This document shows positions 1 through 8,425 of a DNA stretch of 64,000 nucleotides, piece by piece. The stretch is from Elusimicrobiota bacterium (GTDB lineage Bacteria; Elusimicrobiota; Elusimicrobia; UBA1565; UBA9628): assembly GCA_027406905.1 (NCBI GenBank), contig DAHZHT010000002.1, forward strand, positions 24,794-88,793, in the 5' to 3' direction. Numbering within the stretch: position 1 is the stretch's first letter; each line of letters begins with the position of its first letter. The notes under the pieces are model-generated. The model saw only the letters and a list, made by a program, of their open reading frames with translations. It was not told where the DNA came from and ran no database searches. The translations under genes were made by a program, and so were the position numbers.

Positions 1-867
1 GGGATAAGCCTCGCGGGCGGGTGGGCGGCGCAACAAAAGGGACAATTGCCGATAAGCTTGTGCATGCTTGGACAAATCATCATAAATGACTAGCACATGG
101 CGGCCCTGCCACAAAAACTCTTCTCCCAAGGCGCAACCGGCATAGGGCGCGATATAAAGAAGCGGCGCGGGATCGGAAGCTGTGGCCGCGACCACGATAG
201 AATATTCCATCGCCCCCGCATTCTCAAGAGTTTGAACGACTTGAGCGACAGTCGAGCGCTTTTGTCCGATGGCGACATAAATGCAGATAGGGCGATTCGG
301 AGCGTTTTTTTGATTGATAATCGTGTCAATGGCGATAGCGGTTTTACCGGTTTGGCGATCCCCAATAATCAATTCCCGTTGACCGCGACCGATGGGAATC
401 ATCGAGTCAATGGCTTTAAGACCGGTTTGAAGAGGTTCGGTCACGGGAGCGCGGTCAATGACTCCCGGAGCGACAACTTCCAGGGGCCGCGTATTCGTGG
501 TCTTAATCGGCCCTTTTCCGTCTAAGGGCTCTCCCAGAGGATTGACGACGCGGCCGATCATCGCATCTCCGGTTGGAATAGACATCAAGCGCCCGGTCCT
601 TTTAACTGGATCGCCCTCGTTGACCAACTCATCGGAACCCAAAAGCACGCAACCGACATTTTCTTTTTCCAAATTCAACGCCATCCCCATCACGTGGTGA
701 GGAAATTCCAAAAGCTCTCCGGACATCACGCGCTCAAGGCCATAGAGACGAGCGATTCCGTCTCCCACCTGCAAGACTACTCCCTCTTCGCTCAGCTCAG
801 TTAAGGCGTCAAAGCCTTCAATTCCCTTTTTTATGACGGCGGTAATTTCTTCCGGTTTAATTGCCAT
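1..867 (-). CDS. atpA: F1F0 ATP synthase subunit alpha, N-terminal part (cut by window edge)
   Basis: Encodes the first 289 codons of the alpha subunit of the F1 catalytic head; the gene runs off the left edge, so the C-terminal ~200 residues are missing. The beta-barrel N-domain is followed by the P-loop GDRQTGKT at about residues 169-176, the non-catalytic nucleotide site typical of alpha (beta subunits carry GGAGVGKT instead). The ATG at 865-867 gives the standard start MAIKPEEI and overlaps the end of atpH by 11 bp, as expected for translational coupling in an atp operon. It is the last visible gene of atpZ-I-B-E-F-H-A; gamma, beta and epsilon presumably lie outside the window. Nothing odd is seen in the visible part. 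Confidence 0.97.
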   Translation of the reverse strand, partial: MAIKPEEITAVIKKGIEGFDALTELSEEGVVLQVGDGIARLYGLERVMSGELLEFPHHVMGMALNLEKENVGCVLLGSDELVNEGDPVKRTGRLMSIPTGDAMIGRVVNPLGEPLDGKGPIKTTNTRPLEVVAPGVIDRAPVTEPLQTGLKAIDSMIPIGRGQRELIIGDRQTGKTAIAIDTIINQKNAPNRPICIYVAIGQKRSTVAQVVQTLENAGAMEYSIVVAATASDPAPLLYIAPYAGCALGEEFLWQGRHVLVIYDDLSKHAQAYRQLSLLLRRPPAREAYP

Positions 868-1396
868 GATTAAAACTCTCCTTCATGCGCTGTAGTCTCC
901 CTCGCAAACTCGAGTCCATCACCCAATCTCCCAAGCGAACCTTGATGCCGCCGATGAGATTAGGCTCTTCTTTGATATTTAACTCCACCTGCTTGCCGGA
1001 AAATTGAGCCAATTGGGCCTCTAAATTTTTCCGGGTTTGAGCGTCCAAGGCTCGCCAGACAAAAACATCGGCCTTCGCCTTATTTTTTCTCTCGGAATAA
1101 ATCGCTTCATAATGAGCCTGAATGAGCGGCCACAAAGAAAAGCGCCTTTTGTCAACCAAGAGATGAAAAAAGCGCAACGTCGCGTCTAAAACCTCGTCTT
1201 TAAACGACTTCGACAAAAGGGCCTTTTTCTGTTCAACGGAAAAACCCGGAGAATTAATGCGCTTCTCTAATTTTTTGAGCAGCGGAGACAAAGACGTCAA
1301 ATCTTGGCTCACCCGGTCTTCCTGCTTGGATGAAGCCGCGACCTCAAAAAGGGCTTTCGCGTAACGCCCGGCGATTACCGCATCGTCTGTCTTCAA
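857..1396 (-). CDS. atpH: F1F0 ATP synthase subunit delta
   Basis: Delta/OSCP subunit of 179 residues, the usual length, linking the peripheral stalk (subunit b) to the top of F1. The N-terminal region [12 protein letters not shown] is the typical start of the six-helix bundle. The C-terminal stretch [19 protein letters not shown] matches the conserved family signature GG(I/L)xxRxGxxxxDxS. It lies one base after atpF and overlaps atpA by 11 bp, so it is co-translated within the atp operon. Cytoplasmic, peripheral to the membrane. Confidence 0.95.
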   Translation of the reverse strand: MKTDDAVIAGRYAKALFEVAASSKQEDRVSQDLTSLSPLLKKLEKRINSPGFSVEQKKALLSKSFKDEVLDATLRFFHLLVDKRRFSLWPLIQAHYEAIYSERKNKAKADVFVWRALDAQTRKNLEAQLAQFSGKQVELNIKEEPNLIGGIKVRLGDWVMDSSLRGRLQRMKESFNHGN

Positions 1397-1397
1397 T

Positions 1398-1901
1398 TTA
1401 TTTTTCCTGGACGACTTTCAAATCCGCTAGAAAAGACTCCACCGTCTTTTTTTGGACGTTCTCATTGACAGATTGGCCCAAAATCTTTTCGGCGGCCAAA
1501 AGCGAAAGCCCGGATATTTCGCGGCGAAGCTCAGAACTTAAACGCTCTTTCTCTCGCCCCAACTCTTCCATCGCTTTCTCTTTAATTCTTTGGGCTTGGG
1601 TTTCCGCTTCCTGTTGAATTTTCATCCGCAAGGATTCCGCCTGTTTAGCGGCCTCATCTATCATTTGCCGCGCTTTTTGATCCAATCCCGCCATCTGGGC
1701 CTCAATATCGGACTGCGCTTTCTGCGCCGCTTCCCTGGCCTTGCTCGCCGAATCTAAATCTCCCTTGATTCGAGCCTCGCGCTCTTCAATGGCCTTAATG
1801 AGCGGCCCCCAAGCGAATTTTTTGAGAATATAGACTAAAATTAAAAAAGTGACAATCGTCCAGATAATCAACCCCGGTTCCGGGTTTAACAATTGATCCA
1901 T
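1398..1901 (-). CDS. atpF: F1F0 ATP synthase subunit b
   Basis: Peripheral stalk subunit of 167 residues. A single N-terminal membrane helix (about residues 10-28, LIIWTIVTFLILVYIL) is followed by the conserved WGPL(I)KAIEEREARI segment and a long Ala/Glu/Lys/Arg-rich helix expected to form the dimeric coiled coil. Only one b-type gene is visible, so a homodimeric stalk is likely, rather than the b/b' heterodimer of cyanobacteria. It is separated from atpE by a 62-bp gap holding a strong hairpin, and from atpH by one base. Confidence 0.95.
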   Translation of the reverse strand: MDQLLNPEPGLIIWTIVTFLILVYILKKFAWGPLIKAIEEREARIKGDLDSASKAREAAQKAQSDIEAQMAGLDQKARQMIDEAAKQAESLRMKIQQEAETQAQRIKEKAMEELGREKERLSSELRREISGLSLLAAEKILGQSVNENVQKKTVESFLADLKVVQEK

Positions 1902-1922
1902 GCCTTAAAATCTCCTCATCTC

Positions 1923-1951
1923 TCGGCGTCCGCCTTTAAGGCGGACGCCGA
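1923..1951 (-). repeat. Intercistronic hairpin between atpE and atpF
   Basis: A near-perfect palindrome with an 11-bp GC-rich stem CGGCGTCCGCC/GGCGGACGCCG, extendable by flanking pairs, and a ~5-nt TTTAA loop. It sits in the short gap after the atpE stop codon. There is no T-run after it in the transcribed direction, so it does not look like an intrinsic terminator. A likely role is 3'-end protection of the atpE message or partial attenuation that helps set the high c-subunit stoichiometry; this is inferred from position only. Confidence 0.6.
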
Positions 1952-1963
1952 AAACATCTCGAC

Positions 1964-2251
1964 TTAATGCGACGCTTGAACTACCGCCGGAGAAGAACTT
2001 CCCGCCGTCGGAATCCCTTTATTGAGCGTAGAAACGGCCAAGAACGCGATAACCAAGGCCAAGAGGCCCATTCCTTCGCACATGGCCGCCGTAATAATCA
2101 TGAGCGTTTGTATGGGACCAGCCGCTTCCGGCTGCCGCGCAACTCCGTCAAGAGCCGCCGCCGCCAACTTCCCGATGGCTAACGCCGCTCCGAAAACACA
2201 AAGTCCGGCGCACAAACCCGCGCCGATGTAACCCAACCCTATTCCAATCAT
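1964..2251 (-). CDS. atpE: F1F0 ATP synthase subunit c
   Basis: Proteolipid of the rotor ring, 95 residues from the chosen start, with two membrane helices joined by the polar loop ARQPEA that contacts gamma/epsilon. The ion-carrying carboxylate is the Glu of MCEGMGLLALV in helix 2. Helix 1 lacks the Gln, and the residue after the Glu is Gly rather than Ser/Thr, so the Na+ ligand set is incomplete and proton coupling is the better guess. The start at 2251 (MIGIGLGYIG) is chosen because GAGGAGG lies 6 nt upstream; an in-frame ATG at 2281 would add ten polar residues before the membrane helix. Confidence 0.93.
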   Translation of the reverse strand: MIGIGLGYIGAGLCAGLCVFGAALAIGKLAAAALDGVARQPEAAGPIQTLMIITAAMCEGMGLLALVIAFLAVSTLNKGIPTAGSSSPAVVQASH

Positions 2252-2312
2252 GAACGCCTCCTCACTGACTTTTCGGCGCATCTCAAGGGATCGCCGTTAC
2301 AACCTCGCTTTC

Positions 2313-3074
2313 TTAATGGGGATGAACGGCAAAGCCCACGAAGAGAGCGGTCAAAATCGTAAAGATATAAGCCTGAAGCAGCGCGACCAGAATGTCCAAC
2401 AAACTTGAAAATAAGGTCAACCCCACCGCAAAGGGAGCGGAGACAATTCCTATATAATGATTCATCTGGGCAAAAATAAAAATCAGGGACAAACAAGCTA
2501 AAGCCACCATATGGCCAGCGACGATATTGGCGAAAAGACGAATACAGAGAGCGACGCATTTCGCGCAGAGCCCAAAGATTTCGATGACAAAAAGAAGCGG
2601 AACCAGCCACCAGGGAGTGCCGCCGGGAACGATATGTTTTAAATAAGAAATGAGGCCTTGAGTTTTAATGCCGGCGAACTGGATCAAGATAAATGTGCAT
2701 AGCGCCAAAGCCAGCGTCACCGAAACATCTCCCATGATTGAGGAAGCATAGGGAACCATGCCGGCAAAATTCGCGACCAAGATAAAGAAAAACAAGGTTA
2801 GAAAATAAGGAAGATAATAATCAGTCTCCTCATGAAAAATGGGATGCATCATTTCATCTCGAATATAAAGGACGATAGACTCAATTCCAGAACGCAAAAA
2901 AACTCCGGAACGGCCTTCGGCCCGAACAGACAGCGTCGCGGCAAAGACTAAAATCGCTGACACAATCCACATCATCAAGAGGTGTTGCGTCAGCCCTAAA
3001 TTAATCCCTCCCGCATAAAAGGGGACCAAGGTGTGATCTAACAGGTGATGTTTGAGAATCGGCTCAAAATTCAT
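2313..3074 (-). CDS. atpB: F1F0 ATP synthase subunit a
   Basis: Integral membrane subunit of 253 residues forming the ion half-channels beside the c ring. The essential Arg sits in CIRLFANIVAGHMV, matching the family motif (s)LxxRLFaNxxAGH, and the C-terminal helix has LLQAYIFTILTALFVG, the conserved segment facing the ring. Several further hydrophobic helices fit the five-to-six helix topology. It starts within the 3' end of the atpI-like gene (4-bp overlap) and precedes atpE. Confidence 0.95.
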   Translation of the reverse strand: MNFEPILKHHLLDHTLVPFYAGGINLGLTQHLLMMWIVSAILVFAATLSVRAEGRSGVFLRSGIESIVLYIRDEMMHPIFHEETDYYLPYFLTLFFFILVANFAGMVPYASSIMGDVSVTLALALCTFILIQFAGIKTQGLISYLKHIVPGGTPWWLVPLLFVIEIFGLCAKCVALCIRLFANIVAGHMVALACLSLIFIFAQMNHYIGIVSAPFAVGLTLFSSLLDILVALLQAYIFTILTALFVGFAVHPH

Positions 3075-3430
3075 CGCGCCGCCTTGATGGAAAGAGAGCG
3101 AGATTCAATGGCGATGAAAGCGAGAACGCCAAAGCAATAAGATAAAAGAAGAGCCGCTTGGGAAGAAATATCCCAGTGCCAAGAAAGGACCATCAAGCAC
3201 GCCAAAACAATCACTCTGGCGACAATGCCGCCAAGCCACGCTTTAAAAAACTTTTTCATCGAAGAAGAAACTCTCTCCAAGAAAAACAAACTCACGCTCG
3301 ATAAGGCCCACGCGCAAAAAAGCCCCAACGCCGCAGACAGGCGAATATCTTTTTTTCCCCAAATACAAAAAATGACAAAAGCGGCAAATATCCCCGCAGA
3401 CAAAGACGTCAAAGAGTTTTTAAGGAACAT
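3071..3430 (-). CDS. atpI: AtpI-like ATP synthase assembly protein
   Basis: Small hydrophobic protein of about 119 residues with four predicted membrane helices, placed directly upstream of atpB as AtpI proteins are; AtpI helps assemble the c ring. Sequence conservation is weak, so the name rests mainly on size, topology and position. The frame is open to 3493. The start at 3430 (MFLKNSL) is chosen because it overlaps the end of the AtpZ gene by only 11 bp; 3460 (MELFGLQ) is an alternative. No convincing Shine-Dalgarno precedes either, so translation is probably coupled to atpZ. Confidence 0.7.
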   Translation of the reverse strand: MFLKNSLTSLSAGIFAAFVIFCIWGKKDIRLSAALGLFCAWALSSVSLFFLERVSSSMKKFFKAWLGGIVARVIVLACLMVLSWHWDISSQAALLLSYCFGVLAFIAIESRSLSIKAAR

Positions 3431-3629
3431 TTTTTTTACTTGAAGACCGAATAATTCCATAAATACCGACCGCCATTCCCAAAAAAGTCCCACACACTAA
3501 GAACCACGGATAAGAGTTAAATTTCCTATCCGCCCACCAACCCAGCCAAGATAAACCTAAAACCGAAACGACCAACTCCACCCCGCCGCTTAAAGCCAAA
3601 AACCAAGCGCCGCTTTTTTCTTCTGTCAT
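3420..3629 (-). CDS. atpZ: AtpZ/AtpI-family small membrane protein, first gene of the atp operon
   Basis: A 69-residue protein with two membrane helices. It shows the AtpZ-type pattern of a Gly-rich first helix (GGVELVVSVLGLSWLGWWADR) cut by a WxDR-like motif, then a second helix WFLVCGTFLGMAVGIYGI. AtpZ proteins sit at the head of many bacterial atp operons and are linked to Mg2+ handling and ring assembly. It lies 78 bp downstream of prfC behind a good sigma70-type promoter and overlaps the atpI-like gene. Confidence 0.7.
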   Translation of the reverse strand: MTEEKSGAWFLALSGGVELVVSVLGLSWLGWWADRKFNSYPWFLVCGTFLGMAVGIYGIIRSSSKKNVP

Positions 3630-3665
3630 AAAAAGCGGCGGGGAAATTTTATCACTCTGTGAGCT

Positions 3666-3694
3666 ATTTTATCAAATGCTCCCTCGAAACGCAA
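3666..3694 (-). promoter_or_regulatory. Predicted sigma70-type promoter of the atp operon
   Basis: On the minus strand TTGCGT (3694-3689), a 17-bp spacer and TAAAAT (3671-3666) give a near-consensus vegetative promoter. Predicted transcription start is near 3659, about 30 nt before atpZ. It lies in the only gap between prfC and the atp genes, so the atp operon can be transcribed independently of prfC. Confidence 0.55.
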
Positions 3695-3707
3695 ATAAGG
3701 GAATCCG

Positions 3708-5315
3708 TTATAAAGGCACGGCCGCGCCAGCTCCGGGCGGTTGCCGGGAGAGTTTGACCTTGGGATGATGATCGCTGAAATATTGGCAGTCCCATTCCTG
3801 CTGAAAAAGAATGGTAATGCGTCCATCGGCATCCTTGGCCAAACGCGCTCCGCTGGGAATATCCCCCTCGCTAATGGCGGCAACGCTGGGCTCATCGATC
3901 CAACGAATAACCGTCCATGGGGCAAGCTCAAGACGAGAGCCCGCTCCATATTCAGACTCAAGACGGTAACGCAAAACATCAAATTGCAGAGGCCCGACCG
4001 CGCCCAAAAGAGGGACCCGCGACGGAGAGTTTAAAAGCTCTAACGATTGGACCACGCCTTCCTGAAGCAAGTGTTCAAGACCGGCGCGAAAACGCTTAAA
4101 ATCAGCGGAGCTAACCGCATGCAAAAAAGCGAAATGCTCAGGCGCAAAGCGCGGCAAGGGCTGAAATTGAATCTGAGCATCTTCGGTTAAGGTATCCCCC
4201 ACGCGAAACTGGGCATGCCCGACGATTCCGATCACGTCTCCGGCATAGGCCTCATCGATGGTCTCGCGTTCTCGGCCGAGCACTTTGTGAGAACTGGACA
4301 AGCGAACGCTTTGCCCGGTCTGAGCGTGGATGACGCGCATATTGCGTTCAAAACGTCCGGAACAAACGCGAACGAAAGCCAGTTGATCGCGATGGCGAGG
4401 GTCCATATTCGATTGAATCTTAAAGACAAACCCGGAAAAACGCGGATCGTCCGGCTCGACTACTCCGGAAATAATCGGCTGCGGGCGCGGCGGGAAAGAC
4501 AATTCAAGAAAACCGTCCAATAAAAGCTGAATGCCGAAATTATTCATCGCGCTGCCAAAAAAAACCGGGGTCATATCTCCCGATTTAACGGAAGAAAGGT
4601 CAAAAGCTTCCCCCACTCCTTCAAGCAACGCCAGCTCTTCTTCGGTCTTATGCGCGGTCTCAGGATCAAGAAAACTTTCAAACGCGGATTGGGAGGCCTC
4701 AAGCGCGGTCACCGGCGCCCGAAAAGCGCCGCTGGCGACGCGCTCAAAAAGGTGGATATATTGAGACCTTCGATCAAAAACCCCGCGAAAGCGGTCGCCC
4801 GTTCCCAATGGCCAATTCATCGGGACGGGATGCATCTGAAGCGAGCGATCGATCTGATCCAACAAAGCCAAAGGCTCCATGGTCGGGCGATCGAGTTTGT
4901 TGATAAAGGTAAAAATAGGAATTTGGCGCAAGCGACAGATCTCAAAAAGCTTAAGAGTCTGACTCTCAATACCCTTGGCGGCGTCTAAAACCATGATGGC
5001 CGCGTCAACCGCCGTCAACACGCGATAGGTGTCTTCGGAAAAATCTTTATGGCCGGGGGTGTCGAGAAGATTGATATGAAAGCCGCCGTACTCAAACTGA
5101 AGGACTGTCGAATTAACCGAGATGCCGCGTTTTTTTTCCAGTTCCATCCAATCGGAAGCGGTGCTTTGCTCTTTTTTGCGCGCCGTGACCGAACCCGCGA
5201 GCTGAACCGCCCCCCCGTAAAGCAAGAGTTTTTCCGTGAGCGTGGTTTTTCCCGCGTCGGGATGGGAGATAATGGCCAAGGTGCGCCGCTTGAGAATGTG
5301 AGCTTTCTCAATCAT
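3708..5315 (-). CDS. prfC: Peptide chain release factor 3
   Basis: Translational GTPase of 535 residues (family usually ~530) that recycles RF1/RF2 from the ribosome after termination. G-domain motifs are complete: G1 SHPDAGKTTL near residue 17, G2 region KKRGISVNST, G3 DTPGHKDF, G4 NKLD. The RF3-specific start MIEKAHILKRRTLAIISHPDAGKT separates it from EF-G. Domains II and III follow (FKIQSNMDPRHRDQLAFVRV). The ATG at 5315 is the first in frame. It is transcribed divergently from merR; a TATAAT (minus, 5403-5398) in the shared intergenic region may serve it. Confidence 0.96.
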   Translation of the reverse strand: MIEKAHILKRRTLAIISHPDAGKTTLTEKLLLYGGAVQLAGSVTARKKEQSTASDWMELEKKRGISVNSTVLQFEYGGFHINLLDTPGHKDFSEDTYRVLTAVDAAIMVLDAAKGIESQTLKLFEICRLRQIPIFTFINKLDRPTMEPLALLDQIDRSLQMHPVPMNWPLGTGDRFRGVFDRRSQYIHLFERVASGAFRAPVTALEASQSAFESFLDPETAHKTEEELALLEGVGEAFDLSSVKSGDMTPVFFGSAMNNFGIQLLLDGFLELSFPPRPQPIISGVVEPDDPRFSGFVFKIQSNMDPRHRDQLAFVRVCSGRFERNMRVIHAQTGQSVRLSSSHKVLGRERETIDEAYAGDVIGIVGHAQFRVGDTLTEDAQIQFQPLPRFAPEHFAFLHAVSSADFKRFRAGLEHLLQEGVVQSLELLNSPSRVPLLGAVGPLQFDVLRYRLESEYGAGSRLELAPWTVIRWIDEPSVAAISEGDIPSGARLAKDADGRITILFQQEWDCQYFSDHHPKVKLSRQPPGAGAAVPL

Positions 5316-5420
5316 GGAAAAAGGGCGTTCGCATTAAACGCCGAGTCCAAAAAATGCGCGAGAATAGGCTTTTTTCGACGAAGGAATTCACGATTAAATT
5401 ATAACATACTGCCATAGCCC

Positions 5421-5452
5421 TTGACTCGATACCTAGGTATAGGGTTTATACT
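5421..5452 (+). promoter_or_regulatory. MerR-type promoter/operator of the mer operon
   Basis: TTGACT (5421-5426) and TATACT (5447-5452) are separated by 20 bp, the overlong spacer characteristic of MerR-activated promoters. A perfect 12-bp palindrome, ATACCTAGGTAT (5429-5440), lies inside the spacer and is the expected operator. MerR-family regulators underwind this DNA to realign the -35 and -10. Because merR is the first gene of the transcript, regulation is probably autogenous, unlike the divergent layout of Tn501. Confidence 0.8.
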
Positions 5453-5468
5453 ACTTAGAGAGGACAAA

Positions 5469-5909
5469 ATGAAATCAAACCTGACCATCGGACAAGCCGC
5501 GAAAAAAGCCGGCGTCAATATCCAAACCCTGCGCTATTACGAAGGGCGCGGCCTATTGCCGGCCGAGGCGCGCACGGAGGCGGGATATCGCCTCTATAGC
5601 GAGGAATCGGTTCAAAGACTGCGGTTTATCAAAAACGCCCAAGAGCTGGGGTTTTCCCTCTCTGAAGTCGCGCGCCTTCTCAAACTCCGGGTCAAGCGCC
5701 CCAATCAGTGCGAGAAGGTCAGAAAAGAGGTCGAAGCCCGCTTAGAAGTCGTCAAAGATAAAATCCTGGGCCTGCGCTCAATTGAGAAAACCTTGGAAAA
5801 TCTTAGGCAAGCCTGCAAGACGAGAAAAATCAGCTCCGATTGCCCGATTTTAGAAAGCCTCGACAACTCGAACATAAAAGGAGAAAAACATGGAAAACAA
5901 AAACAATGA
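5469..5909 (+). CDS. merR: MerR family Hg(II)-responsive transcriptional regulator
   Basis: A 146-residue regulator. The winged HTH (residues 5-70, TIGQAAKKAGVNIQTLRYYE) is the MerR signature and is followed by the dimerisation helix. Cys81, Cys116 and Cys125 are present with the spacing of the three Hg(II)-binding cysteines of Tn501 MerR, and CPIL follows the last one as in mercury-type MerR. This favours Hg(II) over Cu, Zn or Cd. Start at 5469 is chosen over an earlier in-frame codon at 5421 because that codon lies inside the promoter, and GAGAGGA precedes 5469. It is the first gene of merR-merTP-merA-trx. Confidence 0.93.
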   Translation: MKSNLTIGQAAKKAGVNIQTLRYYEGRGLLPAEARTEAGYRLYSEESVQRLRFIKNAQELGFSLSEVARLLKLRVKRPNQCEKVRKEVEARLEVVKDKILGLRSIEKTLENLRQACKTRKISSDCPILESLDNSNIKGEKHGKQKQ

Positions 5910-6537
5910 GAAATGGACGGGCGCCGCCGCGCTTTTGTCGGCGGCCCTGGCCTCGGTCTGCTGCATTGGGCCACTCATCGCCGTCACCCTGGGACTCACC
6001 AGCCTTGGCTTTGCGGCCAAACTGGTTCGCTATCGGCCTTACTTTCTGGGGCTGACCGCCACGGCCTTGGCCTTCGGGTTTTACCGAGCCTACCGCCAAC
6101 GCCCGGTTGAGTGCGAGGACGGAAGCTGCAAAATGAGTTCCGGAAGCCGGACGATGAAGGCAAGTCTGTGGATCGTCGCCGTTTTCGCCCTAGCCTTGGC
6201 GACTTTCCCCAAATGGTCAACCTGTCTGCTAAAGAAATGCGCCTTTGCGGGAAAAGTGAACGCGGCGGCATCCATCCCCGCCGGTGCCCAAGCCCTCAAT
6301 CTTAAAATCGCGGGAATGGACTGCGAGGACTGCACATTAATGATCAAAAAGAACATCGAAAAAATCCACGGGGTTTATTTTGCCGACATCAATTTTGACG
6401 CAGGAACGGCCCTGGTCAAAACCAACGGGCAAGTGAACGCTCAAGACATTATCAGAGCCGTGGCAAAATCAGGATATAAGGCCGAAATTGTTTCAGCAAA
6501 CTTATCTACAAAAGGAGAATCCAATGAAAGAAAATAA
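5890..6537 (+). CDS. merTP: MerT-MerP fusion: mercuric transport protein with periplasmic HMA domain
   Basis: A 215-residue fusion. The N-terminal ~125 residues are MerT-like: membrane helices, the vicinal pair VCCIGP in helix 1 and a second Cys pair (STCLLKKC) before the linker. Residues ~135-205 form a MerP/HMA domain with the metal site GMDCEDC. In the classical system periplasmic MerP passes Hg(II) to MerT, which imports it for reduction; the fusion would tether both steps. It overlaps the end of merR by 20 bp and the start of merA by 14 bp, and AAAGGAG precedes the start, so the genes form a tight operon. Confidence 0.92.
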   Translation: MENKNNEKWTGAAALLSAALASVCCIGPLIAVTLGLTSLGFAAKLVRYRPYFLGLTATALAFGFYRAYRQRPVECEDGSCKMSSGSRTMKASLWIVAVFALALATFPKWSTCLLKKCAFAGKVNAAASIPAGAQALNLKIAGMDCEDCTLMIKKNIEKIHGVYFADINFDAGTALVKTNGQVNAQDIIRAVAKSGYKAEIVSANLSTKGESNERK

Positions 6538-7975
6538 CGGAAGCGAAAACGGTCAATTTTGGGACGGCAAAACGGAATTTGATCTCGCCGTCATCGGTGG
6601 CGGCTCGGGAGCGTTTGCCGCAGCCATCAAAGGCTCGGAACTTGGCGCCAAGGTGGCTATTATTGAGGAAGGCGTCATTGGAGGAACCTGCCTTAACCGC
6701 GGATGCGTGCCCTCCAAGCATCTCATACGAGCTGCCGAGATTTATCATCTGGCCGAATCAAACCCCTTTCCCGGGTTTTCGCTCAAGCGCTCTTCTCTTG
6801 ATTTCGCGAGCCTCATTAAAAAGAAAGACAGTCTTCTCGATTGGGCTCGAAACGCCAAATACTGGGATATTCTCCGCCATCATAAAAACATCAGCTTTAT
6901 CCCGCAGAGGGCGAAGCTCAAATCGCCCAACACAATTGACGCCGGCGGAACCGAAATTCACGCGCGCAAAATCATCGTCGCGACCGGTTCTTCCGCCTTT
7001 ATTCCGCCCATTGAAGGCTTAAACAATGTCTCTTATCTCACCAGCACGGAGGCGTTAAATCTCAAGAAACTGCCAAAATCCATGATCGTCTTGGGCGCCA
7101 ACGCGGTGGGGCTGGAACTCGCGCAAATGTTTTCGCGCTTTGGAGTGAACGTCTCCATTCATGAAATCATGGGGCGCGTGGCTCCCTTGGAAGAGCCGGA
7201 AATATCCGAAGCCCTTGAGAAATATTTGAAAGAAGAGGACATCGGCATTTGCACTTGTTCTAAGATAGTCGCGGCAAAACAGAAGGGAGAAAAAATCGTC
7301 ATCATCTCGGAAATGCCAAACGGCGCAAAAAAAGAATTTGTTGCCGAGGCTCTGATTGTCGCGACTGGACGGCGGCCCAATACCCGGGAAATGGGTCTTG
7401 AGGCCATTGGAGTGGCCATGGACCCGCGAGGATACATCAAAACCGATGATCTGATGCGAACATCGGTTGACGGCGTCTTTGCCGCCGGCGATTGCGTCGG
7501 GCCCTATCAATTCGTCTATACCGCCGCCTATCAAGGCGCGGTGGCGGCTCAAAACGCTCTTGAAGACTGCTGCGAGCGAAAGATCAATTACGATATCGTT
7601 CCCTACGCGATCTTCACCGATCCGGAACTCGCCTCGGTGGGTCTTAAAGAAGAACAGGCCAAGGCGCGCGGCCTCAAGGTCCGAACCAGCGTTCTTGATT
7701 TTCACTGGATTCCACGGGCCGAGGTGATGCTCAACGAACGCGGACTCATTAAGATCGTCGCCGAAGAGAAAAGCCTTAAACTCTTGGGCGTCCATATTCT
7801 CGGGGCTCAGGCCAGCGACTTGATTCATGAGGCGGTCATGGCCTTGAAATTCGGCGCCACGGCAAAAGACTTGACTGACACGCTGCACGTCTATCCGACT
7901 TTATCCGAGGCCCTCAAAATTTGCGCTCAGGGATTCTTTAAAGACGCGACGAAACTTTCCTGCTGCGCGGAATGA
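6524..7975 (+). CDS. merA: Mercuric reductase
   Basis: NADPH/FAD-dependent Hg(II) reductase of 483 residues. It has the FAD-binding GGGSGAFAAA, redox-active GGTCLNRGCVPSK, a second Rossmann motif (LGANAVGLELAQ), FAD motif FAAGDCVG and, decisively, a C-terminal vicinal cysteine pair (KLSCCAE) that hands Hg(II) to the active site. There is no N-terminal NmerA/HMA domain, so delivery may depend on the MerP-like domain of the preceding fusion or on the thioredoxin-like protein downstream. AAAGGAG sits at the right distance from ATG 6524; an in-frame start at 6488 would lie inside merTP. Confidence 0.95.
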   Translation: MKENNGSENGQFWDGKTEFDLAVIGGGSGAFAAAIKGSELGAKVAIIEEGVIGGTCLNRGCVPSKHLIRAAEIYHLAESNPFPGFSLKRSSLDFASLIKKKDSLLDWARNAKYWDILRHHKNISFIPQRAKLKSPNTIDAGGTEIHARKIIVATGSSAFIPPIEGLNNVSYLTSTEALNLKKLPKSMIVLGANAVGLELAQMFSRFGVNVSIHEIMGRVAPLEEPEISEALEKYLKEEDIGICTCSKIVAAKQKGEKIVIISEMPNGAKKEFVAEALIVATGRRPNTREMGLEAIGVAMDPRGYIKTDDLMRTSVDGVFAAGDCVGPYQFVYTAAYQGAVAAQNALEDCCERKINYDIVPYAIFTDPELASVGLKEEQAKARGLKVRTSVLDFHWIPRAEVMLNERGLIKIVAEEKSLKLLGVHILGAQASDLIHEAVMALKFGATAKDLTDTLHVYPTLSEALKICAQGFFKDATKLSCCAE

Positions 7976-7996
7976 AAACGAAAGAAGGAAGGAAAA

Positions 7997-8275
7997 ATGG
8001 AAAAAAGAAAGATTGAGATATTCACGGCGGGATGTTCTGTCTGCGAGGACGCGGTCAAAAAGGTCAACGCCGCTTCTTGCCCCAACTGCGAGGTCGTGAT
8101 CTACAACATCAACAAGGGCTGCAAGACCGATGAATGCCGCAAAAAAGCCGAAGAATACGGCATCACGAGGCTTCCGGCCATCGTCGCCAATGGCCAGTTG
8201 CTTGACTGCTGCCGCCAAGATGCGGTCAAAACAGACGAACTTGAAGCCGCAGGGATCGGCAGGAAGTGTTGCTAA
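7997..8275 (+). CDS. Thioredoxin/glutaredoxin-fold small protein of the mer operon
   Basis: A 92-residue protein with the motif FTAGCSVCED near the N-terminus, a CxxC at the place of a thioredoxin active site, and a cis-Pro-like TRLPAIV segment later, so a thioredoxin fold is likely. Eight further cysteines (for example SCPNC, GCKTDEC, LDCC, terminal KCC) suggest metal binding rather than pure redox work. It follows merA by 21 bp with AAGGAAGG upstream and is the last gene of the mer operon. Mer operons of some other bacteria carry similar proteins; a mercury-buffering or MerA-feeding role is an inference. Confidence 0.75.
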   Translation: MEKRKIEIFTAGCSVCEDAVKKVNAASCPNCEVVIYNINKGCKTDECRKKAEEYGITRLPAIVANGQLLDCCRQDAVKTDELEAAGIGRKCC

Positions 8276-8335
8276 GCGCAACGGAGAAAATTCCGTGATG
8301 AATATCTCAGAGAAACCGGCAATTAACGCGGACAC

Positions 8336-8364
8336 TGTAACATTTGAGGATCAGGACAGACTTA
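8336..8364 (+). promoter_or_regulatory. ECF-sigma-type promoter A, upstream of the bufferin operon
   Basis: TGTAAC (8336-8341), exactly 17 bp, GACTTA (8359-8364), with ATTT directly after the -35. The same two elements at the same spacing occur at 11875 and 16795, each upstream of a plus-strand operon, and an ECF sigma factor gene lies between them. Predicted start of transcription is near 8371, giving a ~55-nt leader to bufA. That leader contains a weak inverted repeat (8367-8373/8389-8395). Confidence 0.75.
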
Positions 8365-8425
8365 TCTTAAGCTGGACGTCTTGAGCTTAGCTTAAAATCC
8401 TAAAATAAAAAATAAAGGAGGATCA

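Noticed and set aside
7055..7888. A 277-codon open frame antisense to merA
   Set aside because: It lies entirely within merA on the other strand, has no ribosome site or recognisable motif, and reflects the GC-rich codon pattern of merA.
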